From Porogramme epimiltina (lineage: Eukaryota; Basidiomycota; Agaricomycetes; Polyporales; Polyporaceae): a stretch of 64,000 nucleotides of DNA. Under the pieces are notes generated by a model, which saw nothing but the letters and a program-made list of their open reading frames with translations, did no database searches and was not told the DNA's origin. The stretch covers positions 1 to 64,000 of the forward strand of contig FTLJ01000307.1 of the NCBI GenBank assembly GCA_900155495.1, read 5' to 3'. The position numbers were made by a program, and so were the translations under genes. Below are positions 1-10,367 of the stretch, in pieces. The first letter of the stretch is position 1. Every line of letters begins with the position of its first letter.

Positions 1-196
1 CGCACTCCCCCTCTATCTCGCCGCTCGCTCCCCAACTGCCAGCCCCGCGCGGTTCTACACACAACAACACGCAATAGATAGTCTTATTCGCCGATATTCG
101 CCGGACACAAGCACAAGCACAAGCGCACCACTTCAAAACGCCCTTTAACCTCTAAGCCCCTCCTCGCCTCCAACGTTCGCCGCGCAGGCTCACGAC
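1..196. other. 3' flank of the coiled-coil gene; no gene seen
   Basis: Short AC- and CT-rich stretch downstream of the minus-strand stop at 197-199. It includes repeated CACAAG units near 108-125. I see no coding exon or RNA gene here. Confidence 0.4.
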
Positions 197-2359
197 TCAC
201 AACCCCCGCGCGCCCGCCGCGTTCTCCGCGTCCTCTTCCGCCCACGGGCTGAACTTGGGCTTCCGCCGGGGGAGCGAGAGCCACGCGAGCGCCTGGGCGG
301 GCAGCAGCGGGCGGCCGCCGCCGATGGCGCCCAGCCCAGCACCGAGTCCCCCGCCGAGCGGCGCCCCGATCCCGCCCATCGCGCCGCCGACGCTGGCTGC
401 AACGGCGTTCACGCCCGCGGGCGAGCTCGAGAGCGGGAGCGAGACCTCGGAGAGCGTCGGGAGGCGCTCGAGGCTCGTGTTGGACGACCCGCCGAGCGCG
501 CGCTGGAGCGCCTCGCGCTCCGCGGGGGAGGGCGCGAACGCGCGCATCGAGAGCGCGGAGAACGCGCCGGCGCCCGCCGCGAGGGACGGCGCGTCGGCCG
601 TGTCGGGGAGGCTGAGCGCGGAGTGCGCCGAGGAGAGGCTGCTCGCGAGCGACGGGAGGCTCGCGTTCGCGTGCGCGCCGTACGGGCTCGGGTGGTGCGG
701 CTGCTGCGCGTGGTGTGCGTGGTGCGCGTGGTGCGCGTGCTGGTGGTGTGTCGGGAGGAAGGCCTTGCTGGTGAGTGAGAACGCCTTTGCCTCGGGGTTG
801 AGGCGGCTCCCGTGGGCCGCGTCCTGCGTCGACGCCCATCGCCTGTGCGCGAGGGCCGCCTTGTCCTTGTCCTCGTCCGCAGGGTGGTGGGGCGGGTCCG
901 AGCTGGTGCGGGCCGGGTGTTGGAGCTCACCGAGCTCACCGGTGAAGCGGCGGCGCGGTGGGGGTGGGCGCACCTCGAAGGGATCGTCCTTGTCGACGCC
1001 GTCGAAAGAGGGGCACGTGAGCGACGTTGGCGAAGACGTGTAAAGCCCGGTTCCAGGGCCCGAGGTGGGGTTCTCGACGGGCAGCGGCGGGGGGAACGGC
1101 GCTGACTTGCGCCAGTCGCGCGAGAGAACGGCGTCATCCTCGGACTGGAAAGAACGCGCGAGGCCGACTGCGTCGTAGTGGCCCGCATCGAGCGAGTTGA
1201 TGAGGCTGCTCGGGATATACGACGCGCTCATCGGCGAAAGACTATTCCCAGAGTTCGGTGCGTCGGCGGGCACCTCCTGTTCGAGCGCGTCGTCGCTGTC
1301 GCCGAAAGGGGAGAAGCGAGTGGACGTCGACTGCGTCGAGAGCGTGCTTGGCAGCTCGCTGCCGAAGAGCGGGAATCCGGCGTGGCGTAGGAGTACTTGC
1401 CCGTTGGGATCCGGATCTGACAGAACGCGGTTGGAGGGCTCGCGCAGGTTGGAAATAGCGGTGAGGGACAAGCGGGCAGGGCGAGGGGACACGGAGACAT
1501 CTCTGTTGTCACCGCTTCCAGAACCCGAGGACTGCGAGGACCTGCTCTTCGGGGCCTGGATGGGCTGGGGGAAGGGTTCTTGCCTGTCCATGGCTGCCAC
1601 GCTATCGTGGGTGAGCTGGCTATGTACCGCCGTACCCTGACCCTCAGGGTAGGAAGTCCATGGCGGTATGGCGATGTCTTCCTCGCTGACGGTAGGAACG
1701 ACAGTGAGGGGAAAGAAAGAGCGGTCCTGCTTCTTGATCTCCGCCTCCTCCTTCGCCCGCCGCAACCGCTCTTCCTCCTGCGCGATCTTCTCCTCCAGCT
1801 CCTTCGCACGGGCGTTGAGGGCCGCGACGACGTCCTCCGCGACCTTGATCTCCTTCTTCTTCCTCTCCAACATCTCCTGCGTCTCCTTCTCCTTCTCGTC
1901 CCCCTCCTCCTTGCAGCTCTCCGCGGCCACCTCGTCGTCGTGCATCCGCCCCTTCAGCGCCCCGATCTCCTTCCCAAGGCGCTCAATCCGCGCCGCCGCG
2001 CTGTCACGCGCGCTCTCTGCAGCGCGCAAACGCTTCTCAGCGTCGCGCTTGCCCCCCTCCGCCGAACGTTTGGAGTCTTCTAGGGTCTTCGTGCGCGCTT
2101 TAAGCTCCGCCCGCGCACCATCGTCCTCGCGTTTGCGCTCCCGCTGGGCTTCAAGCTCGCTCTGGATGGACTCGCGAGCCTCAGCAGCCCCCGCACGGAA
2201 GTCGGTGAGCTGCGTCCGCAGTTCGTGGACCGCGGCCTTGGACTGGGAGATCTGGCGCAAGACCTCGGCGATGATTGGCGAAGAGTCCCATAAGGACGTC
2301 GAAGAGGGTGAGTAAGCAAGTACTTGCGGCACAGGTGGTCGGGAGGGTTCGAGCGCCAT
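197..2359 (-). CDS. Coiled-coil, Ser/Pro-rich protein of unknown function
   Basis: I do not recognise the function. The open frame encodes 720 residues from the ATG at 2359. Residues of about 25-215 are a long charged heptad-type coiled coil rich in Glu, Lys, Arg and Ala, ending near EEERLRRAKEEAEIKK. The rest is low-complexity, rich in Ser, Pro and Gly, with a His/Ala tract near residue 540 and a Gly-rich stretch near the C-terminus. This looks like a scaffold or cytoskeleton-associated protein; that is inference. The frame stays open upstream of the ATG to at least 2590, reading protein-like Pro/Ser-rich sequence, but with no ATG. The true N-terminus may therefore be longer and begin in a separate exon. 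The 3' end and strand are firm; the start is not. Confidence 0.7.
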   Translation of the reverse strand: MALEPSRPPVPQVLAYSPSSTSLWDSSPIIAEVLRQISQSKAAVHELRTQLTDFRAGAAEARESIQSELEAQRERKREDDGARAELKARTKTLEDSKRSAEGGKRDAEKRLRAAESARDSAAARIERLGKEIGALKGRMHDDEVAAESCKEEGDEKEKETQEMLERKKKEIKVAEDVVAALNARAKELEEKIAQEEERLRRAKEEAEIKKQDRSFFPLTVVPTVSEEDIAIPPWTSYPEGQGTAVHSQLTHDSVAAMDRQEPFPQPIQAPKSRSSQSSGSGSGDNRDVSVSPRPARLSLTAISNLREPSNRVLSDPDPNGQVLLRHAGFPLFGSELPSTLSTQSTSTRFSPFGDSDDALEQEVPADAPNSGNSLSPMSASYIPSSLINSLDAGHYDAVGLARSFQSEDDAVLSRDWRKSAPFPPPLPVENPTSGPGTGLYTSSPTSLTCPSFDGVDKDDPFEVRPPPPRRRFTGELGELQHPARTSSDPPHHPADEDKDKAALAHRRWASTQDAAHGSRLNPEAKAFSLTSKAFLPTHHQHAHHAHHAHHAQQPHHPSPYGAHANASLPSLASSLSSAHSALSLPDTADAPSLAAGAGAFSALSMRAFAPSPAEREALQRALGGSSNTSLERLPTLSEVSLPLSSSPAGVNAVAASVGGAMGGIGAPLGGGLGAGLGAIGGGRPLLPAQALAWLSLPRRKPKFSPWAEEDAENAAGARGL

Positions 2360-2592
2360 GGGTGGGAGGGCTTGCGATGGCGACGGCGCATGTCGGGGGC
2401 TGTGTCCATTGGCCTTGGGCGGCGTCGAGACGACCTTGGGCGCGTGGAGGGGTAGGGAAGCAGACTTAGGGAGTGGGGGCGGGGTGGTACTTCGTGGAGC
2501 GTTGCTTGTTGATCTTTGTAACGATCGCTCAGTCCCTCGAGTCTTGTTTGTATTATCGGTAGGGAGACGGGATGGAGTGGGGAATGGTAGAC

Positions 2593-3429
2593 CTAGTTCA
2601 CAACGTCGTAACGGAACTCCCTCAGGATGCGCAAAAATGACTCACAGTCAAAACCCTCAAGGCTGTCAAGTGCCTTGACGTCCAATAAACCAGATCCACA
2701 GCGCTCCGTATCCTTGGCGTTTGCGAGCATTTCGTGCCACCAGCTCTGAATAACACCACCTCGCCACCAACGACCGAACGCACCCACATACCACGCGTCC
2801 GATATCGCGGTCGAAAGGTTGTCGGTGTGGATGGCATGATGGCTATTTCCTCGAGAGCTGGGGCGGCCTGCGGGGTAGACTGCAGCTACCGTCAAGATGC
2901 CAAAGCTGTGAAAAACGTGCTTGGGGGTGCGAAGAGATACCGAAGCCCTGCTAACGAAGTGGAATGGGGACGTTGGGTCGAAACTGTTTCCGGATTTCCG
3001 CGCATTCGCAGCGGACCTGCGCAGTAGCGAGAAATGTACGCCCGAGTCGTCCGATACGGAGTCGCTGTCCTGGCCGCTCTCGTCGAGTTGGCTGAGATGC
3101 TGCTTGAACGACAACTCCGTGAGGTATGTTCGAAAGGAGGTCTCGGACGGATTGGTGAGATATGCTGATCACGGGCAAAGACGCGTGTTGAGAAATTTTC
3201 GAGGATGTGGGGGATATTCGAGCGCATATGTGCGACGCGAGCGATTATATGAACGATAAGAAGACATGTTGCGAAGGCGAGGAGGCGATTACGCACCCAA
3301 AACGAGGACGATTATGGCGAAGACCAGGCCGAAGAAAACCGAACGGAGATCGACCTTTGAAAGGACATGGCCGGGGGAGAGGGAAGGGTGGCCGGAGAGA
3401 AGGATGGCGCCCAGACCGCCGAGAGCCAT
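2593..3429 (-). CDS. Small membrane protein of unknown function, two exons
   Basis: Two exons, 3429-3297 and 3164-2593, encode 234 residues. The intron (3296-3165, 132 bases) begins GTGCGT, ends CAG and keeps frame. It joins a hydrophobic segment ending VFAIIVLVLA to YLTNPSETSFRTYLTEL. The first 45 residues hold two hydrophobic stretches (about 1-12 and 28-43), so the protein is probably anchored near its N-terminus. The remainder is soluble-looking, with a Trp-rich patch (GRWWRGGVIQSWWHEM) and an acidic C-terminus. The start is the only ATG in the first-exon frame. I know no function for it. Similar single-gene membrane proteins are common in Agaricomycetes, but I cannot name the family. Confidence 0.65.
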
Positions 3430-5114
3430 GATGAGAAGGAGAAAGAGAGGAGAAGCCCCCTCTGGGCCGGGTTTGCTAGTGGCGGTGCGTCGGGTCGTCG
3501 AGGAGGGGGGCGTAGCTTGATGTGGGTTCTTTGTGTACGTTGTTGCAAGGGGACCGCTCGCAAGCGTCCCCAGAGCGTGTTGGAGGGTAGGCGGCGAGCA
3601 GGATGGTGAGAGATGACCGTCGAGACCAAGACGGACGGAGGTCAAGAAGAGAAGAGGAGGAAAATCCGCACCCCATAACCGGCCACAGGCGCCTCCGCCG
3701 GATCACCTGACGCCGCCCTCCCGGCTTTTCCCTCCGATAGACGCCTCTGCTCGGCCGTCGGTCATGTCAAGTGACATCAGCCGTCCACTTTGCCTTTTAG
3801 CCACCATCCTGTTCTCGACGATCTCTGCTGACCGCGCGGGCCCCGGCGCACCCTCGACAGAGCTTCGCATGCAGTCGAGGGCGCCGTCGCAGCTCTCCTT
3901 TCTGCGGACATCTGCAGCACTGTGCAGCACCCGCTGTGGCGTCAGCAAACACCCCCATCATGCACACCTCGTCAATTCAGATACACGGGTGTGGACGTCG
4001 CGTGCCGCACGGCCATCCCGCACATCGATCTCCTCGGTCCTGTGTCTCCATCCGCGCCGGACATCGCACCGCGACACACCGCATCCCCCGTGCCCGCGCA
4101 TCTGAACACCTCTGAACACGCAGCTCGTCCGCTCCACCTGCTCCGCACTAAACCTGCAGTCTCAACTCCGAGACGGCTGAGAAGCACCCCGTAGCGAGCA
4201 TTCCTCCCGCTCAGCTGAGCATGCGCTTCGACGCTCCCGCCCGGCGACGCCATGCTCGCCGCCCGGCGATCTGCGTTGCTCGCCGGAACCTCGGCCCAGC
4301 GATGTCGATGCATCTCTGATCCCATCGGTCTCGTACGCACCCAGTTCTCCCTCGTCAGAACACGCACTGTCGCTGCTGCATGGTGCTCTGCAGCGACCAC
4401 GTGTCTGCAGCCCCTCCAACCGTCCCAATCTCTCGTCCTCTCGTCTACTCACGCCGCTGCGAACACTCAGCGGACCGCCTTCACATGTCCACCGCGTCCT
4501 ATTCGCACCCAATCACCGCCTGCTACCGCTCACACACCGATGTCCGTCCAACCGCTTTTCCAGACTTCGCGATAACGCGCTGGCTTCTCAGCTCTGATCA
4601 GAACCCGCTCAAGGATGGGTCTTACCTCATTCGACGCAGAACGGGGTGAGATTATCCGAACATGACCGGCGTGAGGTGGGCACGGACACTGTAGATCGTC
4701 TCAATTACGAGGGAAAAGCGCGTGTGGCGTACGCATCTTGATTCGGATAGACCGCACCACTTACGCTCACACAGCGGCGTAGAGCTGCGTTGCGATTCTG
4801 GCTCATCTGCATTCTTACGCACGGCAAACCTCCGTGCTGCGTTAACACATGGGAAGACCCACTGAGGCGAGCAGCTGGACTCAATTAAATGCATGCCCGC
4901 CGTAGCCGGCTGAGGTAAACACGCAGCCACACGAGCCCATGCAGCAACTTGTCAAACATTACTCCATATTGCGCGTGAACGGGGGGTGGGGGTGGTGATA
5001 GTAATAATGTGTGGATGGTACAGTGCATTAAGTCTACGATGTAAGCAATATATGCAGGCGCGAAAGCAGAGCGGGGCGAGCACACGACAGCGAGGCGGAA
5101 GGAGGGGTCCTCCG
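3430..5114. other. Gene-free 1.7 kb spacer
   Basis: This separates the 5' end of the membrane-protein gene from the 3' end of PAM16. The plus strand is C/T-rich between about 3700 and 4550, and the frames found there are short, biased and without plausible exon joints. I see no supported gene, RNA or repeat. Confidence 0.4.
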
Positions 5115-5847
5115 CTATGAAGGAGGGGGCGGCGTTGCTGACGAGCCAGATGGGGGAGGTGGTGGTGGGGAAGGGTTCTGCTCCTCGAGCGCAGCCTTGA
5201 GCTCGGCGTCGAGTCGCTCCTTTGCGCGCACGACCTTCGACTGGAGGTAGTGCGAGTGCGCGGGCGGTGCTTGTCGCCCAGACGCAGGTTTTGCAGGTGC
5301 TGCGGGGGGAGTGTTTGCCTTGAAGAGGTGTTCGTAGCTCTGCACGTGGAGCAGACATTAGGTTGGCAGGCACATGAGGGGAAGGGGGTGGGGGCTGAGC
5401 GCATGAAGAGAGCATACGGCGCAGCACGCACCTGCAAGATCTTCTCCGCCGGATCCTCCTTCTTCACATTTAGAATCATCCGCGCCTCGTCCGCCGTCAT
5501 CCGCATCTCCCGCGTCAACTTGTCCGTGAGCGACCCGGATGTCGCGTTGCCCACTCCAGCGACGTCACCACCTGTGACCCCTGGTGGCCGGTACTTCGCA
5601 TCTATATCACAAGAAAGCTCGTTTACCACCCTTCCCACCAGATTTGCGGTGTGCAACGTCGCACAGAACGCATGGAGAATGGAGAACGCACTTTGGATGG
5701 CCTGTTTCCCCGCCGCGGCGAAGGCCTTGCCGAAGATTTTCGCGCCAGCGATCGCAATTTGTACGATGACCCGTGGAGACGACTGAACAAGCAGATTGTC
5801 ATCAGGGACCTCGCCACGACACATAACATAAAATGCAGACATACCAT
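5115..5847 (-). CDS. PAM16: Mitochondrial import motor subunit PAM16 (TIM16)
   Basis: Four exons (5847-5845, 5782-5692, 5601-5432, 5339-5115) encode 162 residues. PAM16 is the J-like partner that recruits and restrains PAM18 at the TIM23 channel on the matrix side, controlling mtHsp70-driven import. The N-terminus reads SSPRVIVQIAIAGAKIFGKA, the family's hydrophobic anchor. The J-like domain follows, with DEARMILNV, a KEDPAEKILQ loop and SYEHLFKAN. Then comes the highly conserved YLQSKVVRAKERLDAEL. The C-terminal tail is Pro/Ser-rich. The degenerate HPD-type loop expected of PAM16 is seen (no HPD). Introns of 62, 90 and 92 bases were placed by consensus ends and frame. Oddity: the first coding exon is only the ATG, followed at once by GTATGT. 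Confidence 0.92.
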
Positions 5848-6637
5848 ACCCCAACACCGAGCCCGCGACGACGGTGACAGCACTAGGAGAGAACTGTGAG
5901 AGACGACGCGCCGCGGCGGCACGAGATCCCGTGCCTCGCAAGCGCCCATGGGCCGTCACTGCCCGCGCTTAATGGCACCTACGTACGAGGTGCGGCGACT
6001 AGTATCTTTGCGCTTTCTCGATAGTGAAATTCGAGTACTGCTGATATCTCCCACGTAGACATGATTCCATGTTAGACTATCACAAGCACGAGTCCATGAC
6101 ATGCGAGCAACAGGCGGTAACACCGCGGCTATCATCATGTGGTTTGAAGCCACGGCCTTGTCACTTGTGAGGTGGCAATTCTAGGTACTTAATTTCCTTC
6201 TGGTCCTGGAGGAGAGTCTATCTTGACGGATTAATCGCCCTTCAACAGGACCTCGGATCTCGGCTAGAGCGGAATCATCCTGGCTATATCATCTTATACC
6301 GCTGTTTGTCAACCCGTCGAGGATTGAACAGCCGTATCGCGGCATGCTGGTCTATATTCACCACGCTCTGTCGAGAAGGCCGCACAACTCGATAAGGGAC
6401 CACTGCAGTTGTAATAACATCTCATCTAACGCCTCAAATATCAGCTAACCTCTCACCTCATTGCACTGCCATGCCATCAATATCTACTTACGGCTGCTAC
6501 TTGAAGCTTCTTGCCTTAGCCACCGCATGGCTCACTAAAGTGTGAACCTAGAACATACACTCCCCGCTCTGCTGACAAGGTTAAACAGAACCTCTATCAC
6601 CTATCTGCCCACAGTCAGCTCTCTATACCTCCCCTCC
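5848..6637. other. Divergent intergenic region PAM16 / glutaminase-like gene
   Basis: This 790-base spacer holds the promoters of two divergent genes. The PAM16 5' leader is likely in the low part of the interval. The stretch 6180-6540 is AT-richer than flanking DNA. I see no convincing ORF, RNA gene or clear TATA element. Confidence 0.4.
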
Positions 6638-9600
6638 ATGTTCTTACATGTGCTTTCAATTGTCGTTCTCAATGTCTTACCACCGGCTTATGGTCAACGC
6701 GGTACCGTTCAGACATTATTCCCCGCTAGCATCCCCTTGGCTGTGCGCACCCCTTACCTCAGCACATGGCAGAATGCCACGGACGGTCAACCCCCTCTCT
6801 CGTCCTCATGGCCTGTTTTTTGGACCCAACAGGTACGCAGTGCCATGTTTTCACCGGAACAGCTGTGTTAGTAAAATGCGTTCTAGGCGGTCATGGAATG
6901 GACTGGGAGCATTAGGGTAGACAACATCTCCTACTCCTGGCTTGGTGTCGATGCACCTCGTAGCGACCCGAACTTCACGATTCCAGTTACAAACGTGCAG
7001 ATTACCCCGACCCGATCGATATACGTGATGACGGCGGGCCCGATGAATATCACTGTTACTTTTTTGTCCCCCATTGAGGTAAGCATCCTTCCCCGGCGGC
7101 TCTTGCTCTACGATCGCTCATGCCCCATGCGCCGCGTGACATGGCAGCCATCGGATTTTGTCAAGCAATCTATGCCGTTCTCGTACCTGTCCGTTGAGGC
7201 ATCCTCTCTCGACAAGAAAGAGCACTCGGTGCAGTTTTACTCCGATATATCTACAGGTGAGCGCCATGGTAGCCACAGCCACCTCTCTCCTAGCTTCGAC
7301 TGATAATTGCCTACGTATAGAATGGGCTACGGGTGATAGGGTCCGCGCTATTCCCACATGGAAAGGTGGTCAATTAGTGGGATCTAGTATTTATCATCAG
7401 ATATCTATTATTTACCCGGACATCCTGGAGTTCGACGATCAAATGTCGGATGGCATAGTATACTACGCTATGCCACAAGTGAGTGTTCCTGCCGTTTTTG
7501 CAGCCATCGATAGCGCTAACATTGGCGGCTGCGATAGGATCCCGACGTAACATGGCAGGTCAACGACCCATTTACTGTTCGTCACCAGTTCATCAACAAT
7601 GGCAGGCTGTTGAATACTCAAGCAACGCCAAGTTCAGCTAACATATCCTCGTGAGCCATCCCCACTCTACGAAGCTTCGATGATGTAGGCCTGACGATTC
7701 TTGCAGAGGCCTCACAGTCGTTGCGTTCTCTATCGACCTACATGATATGACGCGCACCGCAAATCCGGTGACGTGGTCAGTGGGCTACGTCCGGGATCCG
7801 TCCATCGTCTTTGCGAACTCCACGGCCGGGAAAGAGAAGCGGAGGCCATACTTCTTTACCCAATATTCGACCATCGAGTCAGCGGTGAGACCCATTGAGA
7901 GCTTGGCCATTTTTGATACTAACGCGCTGTGCAGATCGATGCATTCGTCCAGGATTTTTCTGCAGCTTCCGATCGGGCACAAAGACTTGACGAGAAGATT
8001 ATCAGTGATGCAGGAAAAATATCCTCGAACTACGTGGACCTAATATCGTTAGCGGCGCGACAGGTGATGGGTTCAATGGACATCACCGTCCTAGAGAGTG
8101 ACCCTGGGGGGAGTGCGGATAGATCAGACGTCAAGATCTTTGTGAAGGACATCGGTGGTTCGGGGTGAGTCTCTTCAATCAACTGGCCGTGTGACGAGTG
8201 CTGATTTCATGGATGTATTGTCTCCCTAAGGCGAGTCAACGCCGTGGAGGTGGTGTATCAAGCATTCCCAGCATATCTTTACTTCAATGCCTCACTTTTA
8301 TCGGGGATATTGAAACCAATGCTTGAATCCCAAAACACTTTGGCTAGTCAGCAGTATCCGGTGTCAGACATTGGAAAGTCAAGACAGATTCATAATTGTG
8401 GAGGTCCTGAACTCATTCCTTCTAGGAGTGCGGTATCCTTTTCCGTCTGCGGGCCTCACAGGTGATGTCACCGTACGTGTAGACGGTGAGTGATAGCACA
8501 GCACCTCGGCTTGCGGCATTCTGACCAGTTCGTAGACGCAGGAACTATGCTTATCACAATGTATGCATACGCTCGGTTTTCGCACGATTATTCTCTCCTC
8601 GTTCAGCACGTATGTTGTATGCCCCTTTGCGCTTTCAAAGACGTGCCCCTCAATTTCTATTAGTATTCGTCGGCTAAATGTTGGGCGGATTTCCTTGTAC
8701 AAACGGTATCGACCCCCAGTGAATTTGAGATTCAGTGAGACTTTTCCCACTTTAAAAATGATCTCTGACTTACATCACTACCAGAGAGCCTGCGGGTCAG
8801 ATGACAAAGAATCTCACTAACCTCTACCTGAAAGGGGTCATCGGAGTCCAGGCTATGGCCGAGATCAGTCGTGTGACTGGGAACAATGGCGACATGCGAA
8901 CGTATGAGGCAAATGTCTATATTTCTCACACTATGGACTACTATATCTTCTGACTGTCTTCTCCTGCAGAAGAATGCGTCGACGTTGATGAACCAATGGT
9001 TATCCTCTGCGATCACCTCTGACGGACAACAAATCCTCGGTATCTTTGGAGACAATAGCTCTTGGACATTGGCATGGAACCTGTACGCCGACCGTATCCT
9101 CGGGACGAACCTAGTCCCGAAATCGGTGAGGAAGAAAATATTCTGTCGTCGTTTCAGCACATTCATCGTATCGGGACAGGTGCTCGACGCCCATACGAGG
9201 TCCCTAGGGACCCGTCTTGCCTCTGGTATGTCTTCATCACCGACCATTGGCAAATCCCCACGCTGATCAGTAGGGTCTAGTACCCAAATTCGGCATCACC
9301 GAAGACAGCACGGAGCCTTTAAAAGCCAGTACCGGTTAGTTGTCGTGCACTGAAATCGCTGACGTGATTACATGAATTGCCCACAGCATATACCTTGTTC
9401 ACTTCGGCTGTTGTGACGGACACGAATGTTCTCGACATGCTTATAAAAGGAGTTTGGAACAGAGCAAACTCTAACACGACCATTGGAGCGTTCCTGGACA
9501 TCTACAACAATGACGGGACCGGGATTCTTGCCCCCAATAGAGCCGCAGGGTACGTGGTTACTCGGAGTATATGCTTTCCATACTTTATCTCACTATGACC

Positions 9601-10367
9601 CATAGGTCGACCGTGGGCTCAATGTTCTCACATTTAGCCTTGACGTGAGTTCCTACCAACGGGTTCAATGTCACCACCGGTGCTCACCCCGTATATTTAG
9701 TCTCTCCACCCAAATAAATGGTACTCTGCCTCAGCGACCTACAGATGGACCTACGCCCAGTGCTGGAGGTTCTCCCAAGGCGGTAAAGGCGGTAAAATCA
9801 AGAAATGGGATCATTGCAGGCGGCATCCTTGGAGTTGCGGTGATCGCGAGTGCTACCGCGATAGCAATCTTGGTCCGGAGGCACACACAGGTAGTAAATC
9901 TAAAGCCCACCAAGGGGACTATGAATGGGGAACCCCTGTCACTCTCTTGGGAGGGTGAGGGCAGCCGCTCAAGCCGCGTATATATGCGCGATGATGCCAT
10001 AAATCCGAGTTCTCCACCATCGCCTAATAGAGAGTCCGCCCCACTGCGGATCATGAGGGGCCTAGGTAGTGGGTTGGCGGATGCTCTCAGGCTCCTCGGC
10101 TCTTTTAGGAGTCCGTCGCCCAACTCCACGGGATCCCTAGTCACCGCGGCAGCAGTGGCGGCGTCTTGGCATACAGACGATACACGCACGTGGGACTTGT
10201 CTGGTCCTCTGGGCGCCAGTACAGACCATGGTGCAAGTACCACGACGCCTCCGACATCAGGGACAGACGACATATCAGGGCTTCGGGCGGAGGTGCAGGA
10301 CCTCCGGCGGGCGATGGAACAGATGAGAGAGGAGCATTTCGAGCTGCCGCCTATGTACCAGGAGTAG
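6638..10367 (+). CDS. Glutaminase A-like (GtaA, DUF4965/DUF5127/DUF1793) membrane-anchored ectoenzyme; possible frame break
   Basis: Eighteen exons: 6638-6832, 6887-7078, 7148-7256, 7321-7478, 7538-7650, 7707-7884, 7935-8164, 8231-8377, 8426-8485, 8536-8609, 8664-8734, 8785-8914, 8970-9125, 9180-9225, 9281-9334, 9387-9549, 9606-9644, 9701-10367 (about 925 codons). A signal peptide (MFLHVLSIVVLNVLPPAYGQ) precedes family hallmarks: SIPLAVRTPYLSTWQ, the repeated Trp-rich N-terminal domain, SSNYVDLISLAARQ, GTMLITMYAYARFS, NLTNLYLKGVIGVQAMAEIS and AYTLFTSAVVTD. The family hydrolyses glutamine to glutamate, usually outside the cell. Unlike secreted ascomycete GtaA, a C-terminal helix (GIIAGGILGVAVIASATAIA) is followed by RRH and a cytosolic tail of about 150 residues. 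The exon 8/9 joint near 8377-8426 does not keep frame with any canonical GT-AG pair that retains the DIG-RYPFP region. All other joints do. The donor at 8915 (GTCTAT) is weak. Confidence 0.82.

Noticed and set aside
84..1188. Long Arg/Pro- and Ser-rich frames on both strands over the coiled-coil gene
   Set aside because: Shadow frames of a G/C-rich gene; composition is biased, starts are often non-ATG and no motif is seen.
3972..4512. Minus-strand frames of 142 and 116 codons
   Set aside because: Low-complexity Arg/Ser/Ala composition and no start context or homologous pattern.
3764..4650. Several plus-strand frames of 80-110 codons, one with a hydrophobic start
   Set aside because: C/T-rich DNA gives open frames by chance; no splice joints or family motifs link them.
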